DNA from: Heterobasidion occidentale | Taxonomy: Eukaryota > Basidiomycota > Agaricomycetes > Russulales > Bondarzewiaceae | Assembly (NCBI GenBank): GCA_039111635.1 | Contig: JBCAQO010000098.1 | Location: 1-29,305 of the forward strand | Direction: 5' to 3' | Length of the DNA: 29,305 bases | Shown here: piece after piece, positions 10,640-20,744 of the stretch | How the letters are laid out: each line of letters begins with the position of its first letter | Numbering within the stretch: the stretch's first letter is position 1 | The notes under the pieces: model-generated | Told to the model about the DNA's origin: nothing | The model's database searches: none | Seen by the model: only the letters and a program-made list of their open reading frames with translations | Program-made: the position numbers and the translations under genes

Positions 10640-10960
10640 ACAGCATTTCTAGAGGAAGATCACTCTCAGAAAGCTGTTCGGCGGGAGGATGGATGGTTAT
10701 GTGAGAAGAGCAACGTTGTGGAAAATGGTTTGAATGTGGCGCGACAGCCGCGAAACGCGCGACAACGTCTGATCACGGCTGCTCGGTGGAAAGATGAGAC
10801 GCAAAGCACGACGGCCTGGGGACAACGCATTTCTGGAAAAAAGTCGCTCTCAGAGAGGTGCACGAGATAGATAGGGACACCGTATTTCTGGAGGAAGGAG
10901 GCCACTCTCAGAGACGTCTCGGCAGTCGCAAAACGCGCGACGATATCCATATGTATGTAT
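10640..10960 (+). repeat. Outlying copies of the 29-bp module
   Basis: Three diverged copies of the module (read here as TTTCTGGAGGAA then a 3-6 bp variable stretch and CGCTCTCAGAAA) start near 10648, 10828 and 10888. The sequence between them contains the same spacer types (for example GCGAAACGCGCGAC) as the main arrays. They are separated from the main left array by about 0.9 kb of non-array sequence. Confidence 0.7.
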
Positions 10961-11494
10961 CCAGGTAAAAGATCCAGAAGAAACAATGTCACGGTCTAGC
11001 CCCAGGCGACCATGAGGTGACGAGCAGTGGACCAAATGTGACAGTCCGATGCGGAGAACAACATTGCCATTAATGCTAGAAAGATGTGTAAGTGACATCG
11101 CAAATTTATGAGTTGTTCAAACCCACTCGCAATGCAAACCTTCTTTGACGACGCAGAAGCGGAGGTCACAGCGACGCCGGCTTCTCAAACAGATGGCTCT
11201 GCAAAGCGATCATGAAAGTCGATGGGATTTGTCGCATTGTAATGCTTTTCGCCACCGAGGGCAATGAGCGAGGCGGTCCGCAACAAACTTGATGTACTGT
11301 CACGTCAGCTCGGCATTCATACCAATCAGCCCCGTAGGAAGGGCATCTACCACATCCAATTAGCATCAAATGCTACAGTAGTGATCAACATGTACTCACC
11401 TGTCAAGAGCTCCTCCTCGATAACAACGCATTCGACGACGATGTGGACGACTGTTAGGATGTGGATGCCTCTTGAGATGGCTGAACAACAAGCA

Positions 11495-11880
11495 TGCGGA
11501 GTCAGTGTGGAATCCCTCGTGGCGACTGGTGAGTTCGTAGGAGAAGGAGAGTCCAGGTATAAGCACAAGGCCAGGCTTCTTCGACCAGAAAATTGAGGTG
11601 AAAGAACCGGAGGAGAAGATATCCTCTGCTGTGGCAAAGAAGACTCATCGCTCGGTAAATGTGGAGCGACGATCGGAGACCCAGCGCAGTGCCCAGTCCG
11701 CCTTCCTCTTCACGCAAGGGATGGTCTCAACAACATCGCGTTTCGTAGGTCCAGTTCTCGTCGTGGAAAACTTCCGTCATAATATGGAACGCGTAGAAGC
11801 AACGCGCTGCCCAGTGGAGTCACAAAAAATCACGGCTAAAGAACAATGCAGTTCTGGAGGAAGGCACTCTCAAAAAGCTG
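11495..11880 (-). repeat. Left arm of a long inverted repeat (partner 19140-19510)
   Basis: Read on the minus strand, this stretch matches 19140-19510 on the plus strand over about 370 bp with roughly 80% identity by eye. Shared landmarks in the same order are TTTGTGACTCCA, CTGGACCTACGAA, GACTGGGCA, CTGGTCGAAGAAG, GCTTATACCTGGACTC and CGAGGGATTC. Both copies encode, in one frame, [26 protein letters not shown], but neither gives an intact gene. The match fades beyond 11495 and 19510. Confidence 0.8.
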
Positions 11881-12660
11881 CTCGTCGGGATGATAGACAG
11901 GACAACACATTTCTGGAGGAAGGTCGCTCTCAGATATGTGTCTCAACATCCGCGAAACGCGCGCCGCCGTCTGACTCTGGCCGGTGGGTGAATCAGAAAG
12001 AATGACAGCCTTTTGAGTAACGCATTTCTGGAGGAAGGTGCTCGACAAGAGATATATGGAAATGGGTGAGCGCAAAGAACGACGGCCTACAGGCACGGCA
12101 TTTCTGGAGGAAAGTCGCTCTCGGAAGGCTGCTCGTCGGGAGGGTAGATGAGGACAATGCCTTTCTAAGAGGATGATCGCTCTCAGATGTGTCCCAACAG
12201 CCACGCGACGCCATCTGACTACAGCCGCTTGATGGTAGGGTGGCACGCAAAGAATGAGGGACTACAAGCAACACATTTCTGGAGGAAAGTCGCTCTCAGA
12301 AAGCTCGACAGGACAATAGATGGAGGTGGCCTGGAAACAGCGCAATTCTGGAGGAAAGTCGCTCTCAGAAAGCTCGACAGGACAATAGATGGAGGTGGCC
12401 TGGAAACAGCGCAATTCTGGAGGAAAGTCGCTCTCAGAAAGCTCGACAGGACAATAGATGGAGGTGGCCTGGAAACAGCGCAATTCTGGAGGAAAGTCGC
12501 TCTCAGAAAGCTCGACAGGACAATAGATGGAGGTGGCCTGGAAACAGCGCAATTCTGGAGGAAAGTCGCTCTCAGAAAGCTCGACATCACAATTGATGGA
12601 GGTGGCCTGGAAACAGCGCAATTCTGGAGGAAAGTCGCTCTCAGAAAGCTGCATCACATT
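11850..12660 (+). repeat. Left main array of the 29-bp module
   Basis: Eleven copies of the module begin near 11852, 11909, 12025, 12097, 12160, 12274, 12343, 12412, 12481, 12550 and 12619. The module begins TTTCTGGAGGAA and ends CTCTCAGAAA, so its ends (TTTCTG / CAGAAA) are inverted. Spacers are of a few recurring types. In some positions they read GCTGCTCGTCGGGAGG or GCGAAACGCGC; in the last part they are homogenised into a 69-bp tandem repeat. The open frames here on both strands (FWRKVALRK, FLRATFLQ, SESDFPPE) are products of the repeat and are not annotated as genes. Confidence 0.85.
12274..12655 (+). repeat. 69-bp near-identical tandem repeat
   Basis: From 12274 the sequence repeats with period 69 bp about five and a half times. 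Copies at 12343, 12412, 12481 and 12550 are virtually identical; the last differs at ACATCACAATTG instead of ACAGGACAATAG. Each unit is one 29-bp module plus a spacer containing CTCGACAGGACAATAGATGG. The period is 23 codons, so one frame stays open for the whole array. Near identity, against diverged neighbours, indicates recent expansion. Confidence 0.9.
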
Positions 12661-12979
12661 GATGGAGGATGGTCACATTGTCAGATGTTCAACATCGACG
12701 CTCGTGATTCGGATTCCGACAAACTCCGATCAGCGTCGGCCAATCGGGTGTTGAATTTCGATCAAGCAATCTGATATCCTTTTGAGTATCTGAATTCATT
12801 CAAAGTAAATGTATAATACGCTGAACGAGCCAGCATGCGCGTAAGAAGATTTCTAAACAATCAGAAGTGTAGTCCCCATCCATCATCATCAAACACACCA
12901 ATATCATCCAAAACCCAGCTGTAAATGTAAAAGACCGAGGCTAAGAGAGAATGAGGCAAGCTCCCCAGGCTACGACAAA

Positions 12980-13350
12980 TCAAAAAAGGTTAGCTACCGG
13001 TAAGGAATCAAGACCCAGCGCTTTGTGCGATGGCAATGGAGAACGGATAGCACTAGCACCTGCCAGGGAAAGCAAGGGCGAGACCATCAAAGAGTGCTCA
13101 GCAGCAATGGGGTGAGTAGCTGAAACTGTGCTGAGTGCCGGTGATGATGACACTGAGATAAGACTCCCATCAGTCGTCAGCGAACCAGACGCCTCAACAC
13201 TATAGCTGACAACATTCAAGTCCACTACGCTTTTGCCATTGAGTGCCGGCGATGATGACGCTGAGAAGACACTCCCATTAGTTGTCGGCGCACCAGACGG
13301 CTCAGCACTATAGCTGACAACATTGGAGTCCACTACGCTCTTGCCAAAGA
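12980..13350 (-). CDS. Ser-rich exon or ORF with a 36-residue internal duplication
   Basis: An open minus-strand frame ends at 12980 and runs up to at least 13333. It contains two copies of a 36-residue unit (SVVDxNVVSYSxExSG... and SSSPAL); at DNA level the period is 108 bp, starting at 13135 and 13243. The frame continues upstream towards the 13429-13893 ORF, but in a different phase, so this is probably the 3' exon of that gene with an unresolved intron between about 13350 and 13480. It is Ser/Val/Thr-rich, likely disordered, with no recognised domain. Confidence 0.4.
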
Positions 13351-13428
13351 AGGGTGAAGAAGCCTGTCTGTGATTACAGCTGGTGTCGCTAGAACCTGGG
13401 GATCGGCAGATGCAGAACGGACCCAGGG

Positions 13429-13893
13429 CTACTCGAGCGCGAATGATGTCGAGACAAGTTCTACGGAGTTGGGGAACAATGTAAACTCAGAGCCTTCGAG
13501 CAAAAGGCCATCACCTACCTCCGATTCCTCCGAATAATTGCTAGTGGGTGATAAATCTCCACTCCTATCCCTGGGAGCATAATAACTCCCGAAGGAAAAC
13601 TCTGGGTGCCAAGCCCTCCAAGCCTCGCCAATCCAACCCTGACTGACCATAGTGAAAGCTCGAGACATGTCGTTGAAAAGATGCCTATAGTACACATCTG
13701 TGTACAGCTCGGTCATAGTTGACATGCAGTCCAGCCGCGCAGATTTTTCATAGTCTGGATAAGGCTTTCGAACGTCGAAGGATAATAAGAAAGAGACGAC
13801 CAGTTGATCAGGACGCTGCGAAAAAAAAGTCTGAAGGGTGCCAATTCCTTGAGGTGGGTCCACATACCTTGCAAACGGCAGGCTCTTCGACAT
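13429..13893 (-). CDS. Small hypothetical protein (possibly first exon of a longer gene)
   Basis: The ATG at 13893 opens a 154-codon frame starting MSKSLPFARYVDPP. The middle part (YYRHLFNDMSRAFTMVSQGW, then IGEAWRAWHPEF) is aromatic-rich and looks globular. The tail is acidic and Ser-rich (NYSEESEVGDG). No family is recognised. A candidate intron after GCAAG (GTATGT ... TTTTTTCGCAG) would break the frame and was not used. A TATATA box lies on the minus strand near 14135, about 240 bp upstream. The gene sits between the two inverted repeat arms, downstream of the large gene on the same strand. Confidence 0.45.
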   Translation of the reverse strand: MSKSLPFARYVDPPQGIGTLQTFFSQRPDQLVVSFLLSFDVRKPYPDYEKSARLDCMSTMTELYTDVYYRHLFNDMSRAFTMVSQGWIGEAWRAWHPEFSFGSYYAPRDRSGDLSPTSNYSEESEVGDGLLLEGSEFTLFPNSVELVSTSFALE

Positions 13894-14511
13894 CTAGATA
13901 GGAGGAAGGCCTACTGTTCCAGGAAGGTGGGTGGAGAAACATGTCGAGATGCGCTGGTGAGGGCGGTGATCAATATCGCGGGCAGGAGCGCTTTTCACAT
14001 TTTGGTCGTTCCCGTGTCACACTTCCCCCCGTTCCCCACCGACAGGTCCCAAGGGGTGCCCGGAGAGCTGTGAATTGCTCTTTGTAGCTTCGTAATTTCA
14101 CTGAGACTCCTGAAAGCAGACATGATTACGACGTGTATATAATGACAAGGCCCTTTGGCGATGAGACAAAATCATTTGTGAGAAAGAGCCAGCAATCGAG
14201 AATACATCGATAACAAGGAGAAGTTTGGATATGTAGTCCAGTTCAAGGTTCAACAAGAAAAGAAACATGCTCGGAATCCTCGGCAGCACGATCTCAAAAT
14301 GACGTCGCCAGCCTGACAGGATCAAGAATTCTACTTACAACTTATGTGCTACATTTAGTATTCCTGGGGTATGCAACGCGGAAGCCAGGACGACGTCTTG
14401 ATTGTACATCCGGACGGTCGCCAGCTGTTTGTCAGCTCCCAGACGTTTTTTATTCGCCCCACGTTCACGCTTATCCCGGCCCCGCAATGTGTAGTACCAC
14501 AGCACAGAAGT

Positions 14512-17500
14512 TCAAGGCGTCAATTTGCCGTCATGGAGACGCGTCAACATGTCTTGAAACCATGTCTCGGCAGATGACGACCACGAACCATTCCAGAGGT
14601 AGCTGGCACGCCAGAGGGCCATGCTGGGCCACAGAGACACATTCCCTGGTAGCGCCGTGAACCCCAGGAGTAATTTGAGAGCCAGATCGCTCTCTTCATC
14701 TTCTGGGCACTCCGATTCGCGATCTGATCCAGCTGTGTATCGTTCACCCCAGACAGTGTATGCCTCACTTGGCCCCTCCAGGTAGCTCCGAACTATGTCC
14801 TTGGACCCAAAATGGATGACAAGGCGCCAAGCCAGGCCACCATACGCCACAAGACGTCTTGCGTAGGGTTGTCGCAGGAGCCATCGAACCCGCTCCTGAT
14901 ATAGCTGGCCAAAGGAGGAGAGAGAGTCTTGTCGCTCGCCTATGAGGAAGTTGTCTCCGTCCACCCAGTTGGGACGAGGTTCATTCGTACGGCGTTCAGC
15001 ATTGGCCGCGATCTTCTGCTGACCCCACATGCTATTCCAACTGAGACGGAACGACATCCCATGCTGCAACATCACCTCCAGCAACGCCTCGACTTCAAAG
15101 GCCTTCCATTCCAAAATGGCTAGCAACCAGATCTCAGTGAGCGGATGAAGCTTGACGTGAGATACCCGCAAGAAGCCAGTGTTGATAGCCAGAGGTCTAA
15201 CGTCAAACGGCGCATAGGGAGCCCAACCTCCCGAAGTCGTTTCCTTGATGCTGTCTAAGTACGCAAGCGTCCCGGGAGAGACAATGAGCATTTCTTCAGA
15301 TTGAAAGGTTTCTGGTGCTATCCAGTGCCCTCTTAAGAATTCACTGCCGGGAGGTGCGGGGTAGACTTTCGGGAAAAGCGCAGCAATAAAGGCGGGAGGA
15401 TAATTCTCCCTGTCGACAACATCAGTGGATGTGACCGCGTGTACCTCCAAATGTCCCTCATGAACGATGACAGGGCTCGGAGAACGCGAGAATCTCACAT
15501 CGTCTTTGCTTGGATCGTCATTCGAGCCGACAAGAGCATGACTGGATGAAGAATTGCGTTCAACCCAGTCCTCCACCTCCGAGTTGACATTCATCGCCAC
15601 ATCCTGCTCATACGAGCCTTCCCGCATCGCGTCGCAGTCAGACAACACAATGCATGGAGGGCCTGACGACGAAGACAAACCCGTGCCCCGGTCCTCCAAA
15701 TCGATATCCATTGCCATATACTGGCTCTGCGAGTCAACTAGCATTGTTGTTGTGCTGCGCACCAAAAATATTCGTCAGTAATGTTTTTGCGCTCTGAGAT
15801 TGAAGAAAACGCATACCTGAGATGCTCCGATGACTCGGACCGTCCAACGCCTTGAACGTGATCTTCAGAGTGCGGCTGGAATGATGATGACACTGCACCA
15901 GGGGTGTCAATGTGCATCTGCACCTCCTGTGACGTGTTGCCGCTGGACAACGTACCACCCCTGTACGACGTATTGCTACCAGGCGACACATTTGACAGCT
16001 GATGTTGCGAAGGGGCAGGCAGAGGAGGGGCGGGTAGAGGAGAGGCAGGCGGAGAAGGGGCTGGAGGGGCTGGCAGAGGAGGGGCTGGCGAAGGAGGGGC
16101 TGGCGGAGGAGGGGCTGGCGGAGGAGGGGCTGGCGGAGGAGGGGCTGGCGGAGGAGGGGCTGGCGGAGGAGGGGCTGGCGGAGGAGGGGCTGGCAGAGGA
16201 GGGGCTGGCGGAGGAGGGGCTGGCGAAGGAGGGGCTGGCGGAGGAGGGGCTGGCGAAGGAGGGGCTGGCGGAGGAGGGGCTGGCGGAGGAGGGGCTGGCG
16301 GAGGAGGGGCTGGCGGAGGAGGGGCTGGCGGAGGAGGGGCTGGCGGAGGAGGGGCTGGCGGAGGAGGGGCTGGCAGGAGGGGCTGGCAGGAGGGGCTGGC
16401 GGAGGAGGGGCTGGCGGAGGAGGGGCAGGTCGAGACAGGGCAGAACGAGGAATGCGATCGTGGTCGTATAGGAGAACCGCAGAAAGGCGACTGTTAGACG
16501 CTGCTCTCTTCTTGAGTATTTCTGCGTGCTTTTTCTCTGGGCGAAGACGGCTGATATCACAGTCGATCAGGTGGAAAGTGCGCCCCCTAATGGAGGGAGG
16601 GTCTGTGCAACCCTCACGATCTTCAGCGTCACTATCGTCCTGATCCAGCCCGATCTGTGTCTCCATGTAAAACACGCGCACGTTGACGCAATCGTCTGCG
16701 GATAGATAAGAGGCTGAACAGTAGTAATCCTCCCATCTTCTGTCTTTTTTGGAGCCGATGATGCCACGATCGTCACCCCACAGCATTGCCAGGTACGTTG
16801 TCTGTGGCGGGGGTTTGTAGGACACAATCGTGAACGGTTTCCCGTTAAGTCGCCACCGATCGGGCCTGAGGTCACCGAATGCGCTGACCTCTCCCGCTTG
16901 TCGAGCGCTCCAAGAGTATGCAATATTGATTCGTGCGAGCTTGAGAAGCTCCCAAGTCGTCTTCATTTCGGGACCCCAGGTTGGATAGCCCTGTGTGACG
17001 ATGGTGACTCCACGGATGCGAGCGCCCAAGATGAACTTATCCAGTTGGTCGAAAGCAAATGACAAAGAGGCCTGAGCCTTAGGATGATCACGCCACTAGA
17101 AAGCAAGACATGAGATATGAGCAGAAACCTCAACCCTGTAAAGCACTCACTTTCGGCCCAAACCCCTGCTCAATCCTCCAGACAAGAAAGCTGATGAATC
17201 CAAAGCAGTCGAGAAAGGGACGACGTAATCGCCAAAAGGTGATATGTGCATCCTCTTCAGTTTTCCAGGGATAGACAATCCCTTCCTGCAACACACTAAC
17301 CTCGAGAGGCCGGTTGCCATCCCAGTCAAGAATGTCTCTCAACGCACTGGTACAACGGATGATAAAAGCTCTGATCTGGTTGTGTGCCTTGACCAATCCT
17401 GGGCGAATGGTCCGAGAAGGGAAGCAATAAAAGTCATGACTTGCTTCGGAGGCTGGAAAAATCCATTCCGAAGAGTCACCCCTGATGGATCCAGGATCAA

Positions 17501-17660
17501 CTGGGATGAAGGGCCTCCAGGGAAAACGCGAGTCATGAGGAGCTGGATCTACTGCCCAATTGTACGGTTTCAGGTGTCCGGCACGAGATGGATCAGCGTC
17601 GAAGGTCACGTCCGCTGGCGGGGTGAATGCGTTTCTGGAGATGTAAGATGTGGAACTCAT
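14512..17660 (-). pseudogene. Large unknown protein (about 1010 codons) with a frame break inside a coding minisatellite
   Basis: Three exons fit: 17660-17151, 17095-15817 and 15754-14512 (introns 55 and 62 bp). The ATG at 17660 (MSSTSYISRNAF) is preferred; an in-frame ATG at 17759 is the alternative. N-terminal part: Trp/Pro-rich, with IVYPWKTEED and FWRLRRPFLDCFGF, then a long globular segment. Middle: a Pro/Ala-rich minisatellite (PAPPP, 15 bp per unit). After it comes a Ser-rich stretch, PPCIVLSDCD (SUMO-interacting-like) and a Trp-rich C-terminal domain ending TRLHDGKLTP. The frames upstream and downstream of the minisatellite both read PAPPP at the junctions but are mutually out of phase, because two units near 16366-16391 are 13 instead of 15 bp. 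The array itself stays open in every minus-strand frame, so no stop appears in it. Either this allele is broken or the assembly lost 4 bp. I do not recognise the family. Confidence 0.6.
16058..16430 (-). repeat. Coding minisatellite, 15-bp unit GGAGGGGCTGGCGGA
   Basis: About two dozen tandem units, mostly identical, with single-base variants (GGCAGAGGA, GGCGAAGGA). On the minus strand the gene reads it as PAPPP. The other minus frames read SASPS and LLRQP, and the plus strand reads AEEGL, so it is open in several frames. Two consecutive units at 16366-16391 are 13 bp long, giving a net loss of 4 bp. Confidence 0.92.
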
Positions 17661-17859
17661 GGTAGGGCAGGGGTGAAATGCGACAACTACCCATGCCGAC
17701 TGCTGCGACCTCGTGACTTCAACCCAGGGGTATTGGTCTCGGGAGACGGAGGCTTTCATTGTGATGAAAAGATCGAAGCGGAACAATTGCTGGAGGAGAG
17801 TGCGTCGACGTGAAGGAGACGAAAAGTAGAGGTCTCAACAGATGTGGCACAAGAGCGGC

Positions 17860-18125
17860 ACAAGACTATTTCTGGAGGAAAAACGCTCTCAGAAACTGCC
17901 TAGACAGCCGCGGAAAACACGGTACCGCCCAGTGACGACCGCGGGATGACTGGAAGGAAAGGGAGACTTGAAGACGAAGGAATAAAGCTTTCAACCGATA
18001 AGGACGCCACAAGACAAATTCTGGAGGAAAAACGCTCTCAGAAACTGCCTAGACAGCCGCGAAACACGATGCTGCCCAACGACGACCGCCTGAGGACTAT
18101 GAGTGGGGCAACTTGAAGTCATGTG
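17860..18125 (+). repeat. Two direct repeats of about 150 bp upstream of the large gene
   Basis: TTCTGGAGGAAAAACGC (17869 and 18018) followed by CAGAAACTGCCTAGACAGCC and GACGACCGC recurs with a period of about 149 bp. Each copy holds one 29-bp module in the same orientation as the left array, thus opposite to the adjacent right array at 18220-19170. The block lies just upstream of the large minus-strand gene and may overlap its promoter. Confidence 0.75.
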
Positions 18126-18219
18126 AGCTCCGCTCCCACGGTCAGCGATTTCGGTCCCACGGTCACTCTTTGGCCGAATGTCTGTACGGACGTCGTCATA
18201 TTACCAGCTCTTAGCTCTA

Positions 18220-19170
18220 TCGACAAATTTCTGAGAGTGACCCTCCTCCGGGAATGGGTTGCTCTCACTCCGCCACCGTCTATCCTCCTGTCGAGCAGCT
18301 TTCTGAGAGCGATTTTCCTCCAGAAGTGCGTTGTCATTCCCCCGACATCAAGCGGCCGTAGTCAGACGGCGTCACGTGTTTAGCGGCTGTCGGGAGACAT
18401 TTCTGAGAGCGACCTTCCTCCAGAAATGTGATGTTCCCAGGCCATCTTCGTATATCCTCTCGGCAATCAGCTTTCTGAGAGCGGCCTTCCTCCAGAAATG
18501 CGCTGCCCATAGGCCGTCGTTCTTTGCGTCCCACCCTGCCATCAAGCGGGTGTAGTCAGATGGCGTTGCGCGGCTGTTGAGACACATATCTTAGAGCGTC
18601 TTCCTCCATGAATGTGTTATCCCCATCTCTCCCCCCAACGAGCAGTTTTCTGAGAGCGACTTTCCTCCAGAAATGTGCTGTTTGCCGGCCACCTCTATCG
18701 TCCTGTCGAGCTTTTTGAGAGCGACCTTCCTCCAGAAATGCGTTGTCCCCAGAGCCTTTCCATTTATCCTCCCGGCAACCAGCTTTCTGAGAGTGACCTT
18801 CCTCCAGATATGCGTTGCCCATAGGCCGAAGCTCTTTCCATCGCACCTTGCCATCGAGCTACTGCAATCAGACGGCGGCGCGCGGTTCGCGGCTGTCGAG
18901 AGACATTTCTGAGAGCGAGGTTCCTCCAGAAATGTGATGTTCCCAGGCCATCTTCGTATATCCTCTCGGCAATCAGCTTTCTGAGAGCGAGGTTCCTCCA
19001 GAAATGCGTTGCTCGTAGGCCCTCGTCCTTTGCGTCCCACCCTGCCATCAAGCGGCCGTAGCCCAATGGCGTCGCGCGGCTTCTGAGAGCGATGTTCCTC
19101 CAGAAATGTGTTGTCCCCATCTAACCTCCCAACGAGCAGCTTTCTGAGAGTGATTTTCCTCCAGAGATCC
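18220..19170 (-). repeat. Right main array of the 29-bp module, inverted relative to the left array
   Basis: Twelve copies, TTTCTGAGAGCGA plus CTTCCTCCAGAAATG on the plus strand, begin near 18228, 18300, 18400, 18472, 18590, 18647, 18711, 18783, 18906, 18977, 19081 and 19140. Spacers recur: the CCCAGGCCATCTTCGTATAT type at about 18433 and 18939 (identical), the GGCCGTCGTTCTTTGCGTCC type three times, and the CCAACGAGCAG type twice. A higher-order unit of several modules is therefore duplicated within the array. Confidence 0.85.
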
Positions 19171-19510
19171 ACTACTTTTAAGCCGTGGTTCTTTGTGACT
19201 CCATCAGGCAGCGTGCTGCTTCACCGCGTTGCACATAATGATGGAAAATATTCACAACGAGACTGGACCTACGAATTGCGATGCTACTGAGATCATCCTC
19301 TGCATCAAGAGGAAGACGGACTGGGCATCGCGCTGGATCTCTCATCGTCGCTTCACATTCGCTGAGCAGTGAGCCGCCTTTGCCGCAGCAGAGGACATCT
19401 TCTCCGGTTTTTTGCCTCAATCTTCTGGTCGAAGAAGCGTGGCCTTATGCTTATACCTGGACTCATCTTCTCCAACAAACTCATCAGTCGCCTCGAGGGA
19501 TTCTATACGA
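19140..19510 (+). repeat. Right arm of the long inverted repeat (partner 11495-11880)
   Basis: This matches the minus strand of 11495-11880 at about 80% identity by eye, with small indels, and abuts the right array just as the partner abuts the left array. The translation [13 protein letters not shown] followed by THQSPRGI is shared with the left copy. The two arms plus arrays face each other across about 5.5 kb containing two genes. Confidence 0.8.
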
Positions 19511-20744
19511 CTTTAATAAGGTCCGCATACCGACCAGCTTTGGGCTACTGAGGCATATCATGCTCATTGGGGTGCAGAACACGGATCTCGCCACGCTCAC
19601 AGAAGCCACCACGTACGCTGTTGTCGAGTTTGGTGGATGGAAGAACGACGCGCTGCCTTGAAAGTGCACATCGATTGTTCGACGTGCGAGAACGTCGTTG
19701 GGGATATGTGTCGGGTACGTGACATCCTCAACTACCATCCGTTTGCGCTTGCATTCATTTGCTCACCATACTCGCTCTCCATTCGCATTCGCCTTTCTCC
19801 TTAAACCCTTTCACACTTCGCGTTTCGTTTGCGCTCCTCGCACCCTCACCACACATCACGACCTACTCTCAATCATGAACCCCAAATACGCTTGGTACCG
19901 TCTTAAAGTCTCGACCTCGTTCCACATCGACGCGCTGCGGGGCAAGATTCGATTTTTCTTCGGACGTCATCCACCCGATTGTGGGTTCATTCAATCTGTT
20001 CGCGCAGAATTGTAGGTTTTTTGTTGTCTTTTCTGCTGCATCCCTGATCTACAACCACAGCCTTGATATTGATGCCGAGGGTTACATTGGCACTGTTGGA
20101 AGGAGGGAAGAGGTAGGGGAGAGAGGTGAAAGAGCAGTGAATTCAGAGACGTAGGTAGTGGGATGAAAAGACAGGACATTTCATACGGTTTGCAGGTCTG
20201 GGGTCAAAATTCACGCGGCAGAGAAGATGTCTCAGAGGGCCCTACAGCGCGGTATGTTGTCTTCACTCTCATAAATTGTAAAGAAGCTAATGAGGAGGTA
20301 ACTTAAACTGGGATGCTATTCTAGTTCATGCAAGTTGTCCAGCCAGTTTTCCCTGAAGCAATTTGCATTGCCTATCCTGTGAACTCTTCCCTCCATCACT
20401 CCTCGTTGTTATCCTCGTTGTCGCCCTCGTTGTTGCCATCGCCCATCGCCTCGCCTGGCTCCCCCTCGTCTTCGCGCCCGTGTTCTTGCCCACGCACGCT
20501 CCTCGTCCTTGTTTTGAGTGACGTTGATGCCAGCCGTGCGGCGCGTGGTTTCGAACTGCTCGACTGCCTTGTCTTCTTCGGTAAGATACTACACGAAGAA
20601 ATGGACTTTGTCACATTCCATCGGCCGCATACATACAGTTGACGCGGGGATCTTCGATTTACACCCGCAAGCGTGACCACACGAAATGCGACAGCAAGGA
20701 AAGGAGAACGCACGTCGAGTCAGCAGTCCCGGAGCCCACCGGCC
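19511..20744. other. Region with only weak coding signals
   Basis: A short plus-strand ORF starts at the ATG at 19876 (MNPKYAWYRLKV..., 46 codons to a stop at about 20014); its start context is good, but no family is recognised. A minus-strand stretch at 20396-20600 is rich in Arg/Glu/Asn and contains EEDKAVEQFETTRR in one frame and acidic low complexity in another. It may be a decayed exon. No complete gene is supported. Confidence 0.4.

Noticed and set aside
12187..12774. 195-codon plus-strand ORF and two long minus-strand ORFs over the left array
   Set aside because: They exist only because the 69-bp repeat is a multiple of three and free of stops; the same DNA is open on both strands.
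15830..16471. 213-codon plus-strand ORF with AEEGL repeats
   Set aside because: It is antisense to the coding minisatellite of the large gene and has no supporting exon structure.
18220..19170. CRISPR-like look of repeated 29-bp modules with spacers
   Set aside because: The DNA is eukaryotic, spacers differ in length and recur, modules are diverged, and no cas-like gene is present; this is a satellite-like array.
11495..19510. Calling the whole inverted-arm block a defined transposon
   Set aside because: No target-site duplication, conserved terminus or transposase was found within it; annotated as repeats only.
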